64,000 bases of DNA from Novosphingobium sp. SG919. GTDB lineage: Bacteria; Pseudomonadota; Alphaproteobacteria; Sphingomonadales; Sphingomonadaceae. The notes under the pieces are model-generated. The model saw only the letters and a program-made list of their open reading frames with translations, did no database searches and was not told where the DNA came from. The stretch covers positions 372,001 through 436,000 of the forward strand of contig NZ_JABCNG010000003.1 in assembly GCF_012932495.1 (NCBI RefSeq). The letters are read 5' to 3'. Made by a program: the position numbers and the translations under genes. Shown one piece after another: positions 63,984 to 64,000 of this stretch. Numbering within the stretch: the stretch's first letter is position 1; every line of letters starts with the position of its first letter.

Positions 63984-64000
63984 GCGGCGCGGCTTTACCT

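Overview
The window comes from a high-GC alphaproteobacterium, most likely a sphingomonad (Novosphingobium-like). The evidence is the order mnmE-mnmG-rsmG-parA-parB typical of alphaproteobacterial origin regions, a clear CtrA response regulator, an RcdA-like DUF1465 protein, small sphingomonad-type conserved proteins, and dispersed GC-rich palindromic repeats. The species assignment is inference from gene content; no rRNA is present.

Layout. 0.1-6.4 kb is the origin-proximal chromosome partition block: tRNA modification genes mnmE and mnmG, 16S rRNA methyltransferase rsmG, and parA/parB, with four parS sites (159, 2035, 4141, 4512) and two degenerate ones further away (22821, 42757). 6.5-13.9 kb holds an exported nucleoside hydrolase, a free-methionine-sulfoxide reductase, a membrane-anchored sugar dehydrogenase-like protein, and the minus-strand run rpe-heparinase-purH. 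14.2-24.3 kb is mixed metabolism: a DUF2141 protein, a 2-hydroxyacid dehydrogenase, a methyltransferase, lipB with a lipoprotein, an Old Yellow Enzyme, nadA, DUF4230, an MBL-fold hydrolase, an RcdA-like protein and two divergent YdcH proteins. 24.5-32.4 kb carries ptsP, a RodZ-like protein, a CpoB-like protein, tilS (apparently without a standard start codon) and ftsH. 32.4-37.8 kb holds a ligase-associated exonuclease, an ATP-dependent DNA ligase, a truncated haemoglobin and a TldE/PmbA protein. 38.1-42.7 kb carries lptB, rpoN, a CcmI-like TPR protein and ctrA with CtrA-like half-sites upstream. 42.8-54.4 kb carries a lower-GC DUF4826 gene, an FAD oxidoreductase, trmB, an EamA exporter, an acyl-CoA ligase, ggt, pyrD, an AraC regulator and lldD.

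54.6-62.9 kb is one giant minus-strand gene (about 2775 residues). It consists of roughly 46 tandem repeats of about 56 residues and ends in RTX calcium-binding nonapeptides; it is probably a type I-secreted surface or matrix protein. It contains a higher-order duplication of a five-repeat block with an exact 840 bp offset. The window closes with tRNA-Arg(CCG) and a small unknown protein.

Most of the window is ordinary conserved chromosome. The unusual parts are the giant repeat protein, the spread of parS-like sites, several palindromic repeat families, the non-canonical tilS start, and a gene-free gap with a strong terminator that may end a small RNA.
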